From NCBI GenBank assembly GCA_903896545.1, contig CAITYF010000243.1:1-63185 (forward strand): a stretch of 63,185 bases of DNA, written 5' to 3'. Under the pieces are notes generated by a model. That model did no database searches and was not told where the DNA came from. It was given only the letters and a program-made list of their open reading frames with translations. Both the position numbers and the translations under genes were made by a program. The DNA comes from an uncultured Myxococcales bacterium (GTDB taxonomy: Bacteria; Myxococcota_A; UBA9042). Below are positions 63,181-63,185 of the stretch, piece by piece (positions within the stretch are counted from its first letter, which is position 1; each line of letters opens with the position of its first letter).

Positions 63181-63185
63181 ACCCC

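Noticed and set aside
1..63185. CRISPR arrays, tRNA or rRNA genes, prophage, complete insertion sequences
   Set aside because: No regularly spaced 24-40 bp repeats, no T-arm-like GGTTCGAATCC context with a cloverleaf, no rRNA-like sequence, and no transposase or phage structural gene was recognised.

Overview
The window is high-G+C DNA (mid-60s percent by eye) packed with genes. It shows many ATGA/GTGA stop-start overlaps, GTG/TTG starts and very short intergenic gaps. Secreted lipoproteins with Asp/Ala/Thr-rich linkers and beta-propeller bodies recur (5.2, 6.4, 30.8, 33.0, 37.6, 47.9 and 51.7 kb), one carrying a Cys-rich CGDGxC-type region and a somatomedin-B-like domain. With large hybrid kinases and DnaC-like genes this suggests a Gram-negative delta-proteobacterium or Myxococcota-like organism. 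That placement is an inference; there is no rRNA gene or universal marker to fix it. I saw no tRNA, rRNA, CRISPR array, complete insertion sequence or prophage.

Layout. 0-5 kb (minus): a short-chain dehydrogenase, then an operon of DUF350 membrane protein, glutathionylspermidine-synthase-like ATP-grasp ligase, a membrane-anchored protein with a Gly/Ser/Phe-rich tail, and a DUF1517-like protein. It looks like a variant of the E. coli yjfL-yjfM-yjfC theme. 5-8 kb: two lipoproteins. 8-15.7 kb (plus): thrA-thrB-thrC, a dCMP-deaminase-like protein, a TerC membrane protein and an RsmG-TrmH double rRNA methyltransferase fusion. 15.8-17.9 kb (minus): an anchored protein ending in a pilin-like domain. 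18.3-26.7 kb (plus): two tiny membrane ORFs, then kdpFABCDE with candidate KdpE sites. 26.8-29.4 kb: modABC molybdate transport.

29.4-34.6 kb (minus): a coupled four-gene unit of propeller lipoprotein, outer-membrane barrel, second propeller lipoprotein and radical SAM/SPASM protein. 34.7-35.7 kb: sohB. 35.7-37.6 kb is a scarred accessory patch: hairpin-rich DNA, two head-to-head 5'-truncated gene remnants (a propeller protein and a hydrogenase/NuoB-like small subunit), a small coiled-coil protein and a diverged 21-bp repeat tract. 38.4-39.0 kb: a small ORF overlapping an AbiEii-like nucleotidyltransferase.

39.0-42.5 kb (minus): unknown protein, DnaC-like ATPase, GspF-like membrane protein coupled by a 4-bp overlap, and a YkgJ-like protein. 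42.6-47.8 kb (plus): pabB-pabC and hisG-hisC/HAD-hisB. 49.0-51.6 kb (minus): cysD-cysN, CysN bearing a degenerate APS-kinase-like tail. 52.5-55.9 kb (minus): a 3-hydroxyisobutyrate-dehydrogenase-family enzyme, two membrane proteins and a lipoprotein methyltransferase. 56.0-61.5 kb (minus): a DUF1415-like protein, a hybrid kinase with Hpt domain, and a receiver-metallo-beta-lactamase protein, together a likely phosphorelay. The window ends in an oligopeptidase A gene cut short next to a GC-rich hairpin.

Most of the window is ordinary metabolism (Thr, His, folate, sulfate, K+, molybdate). The less-described material is the DUF350/ATP-grasp operon, the radical SAM/lipoprotein/barrel operon, the DnaC-GspF coupling, several unusual fusions, and two dispersed repeats.
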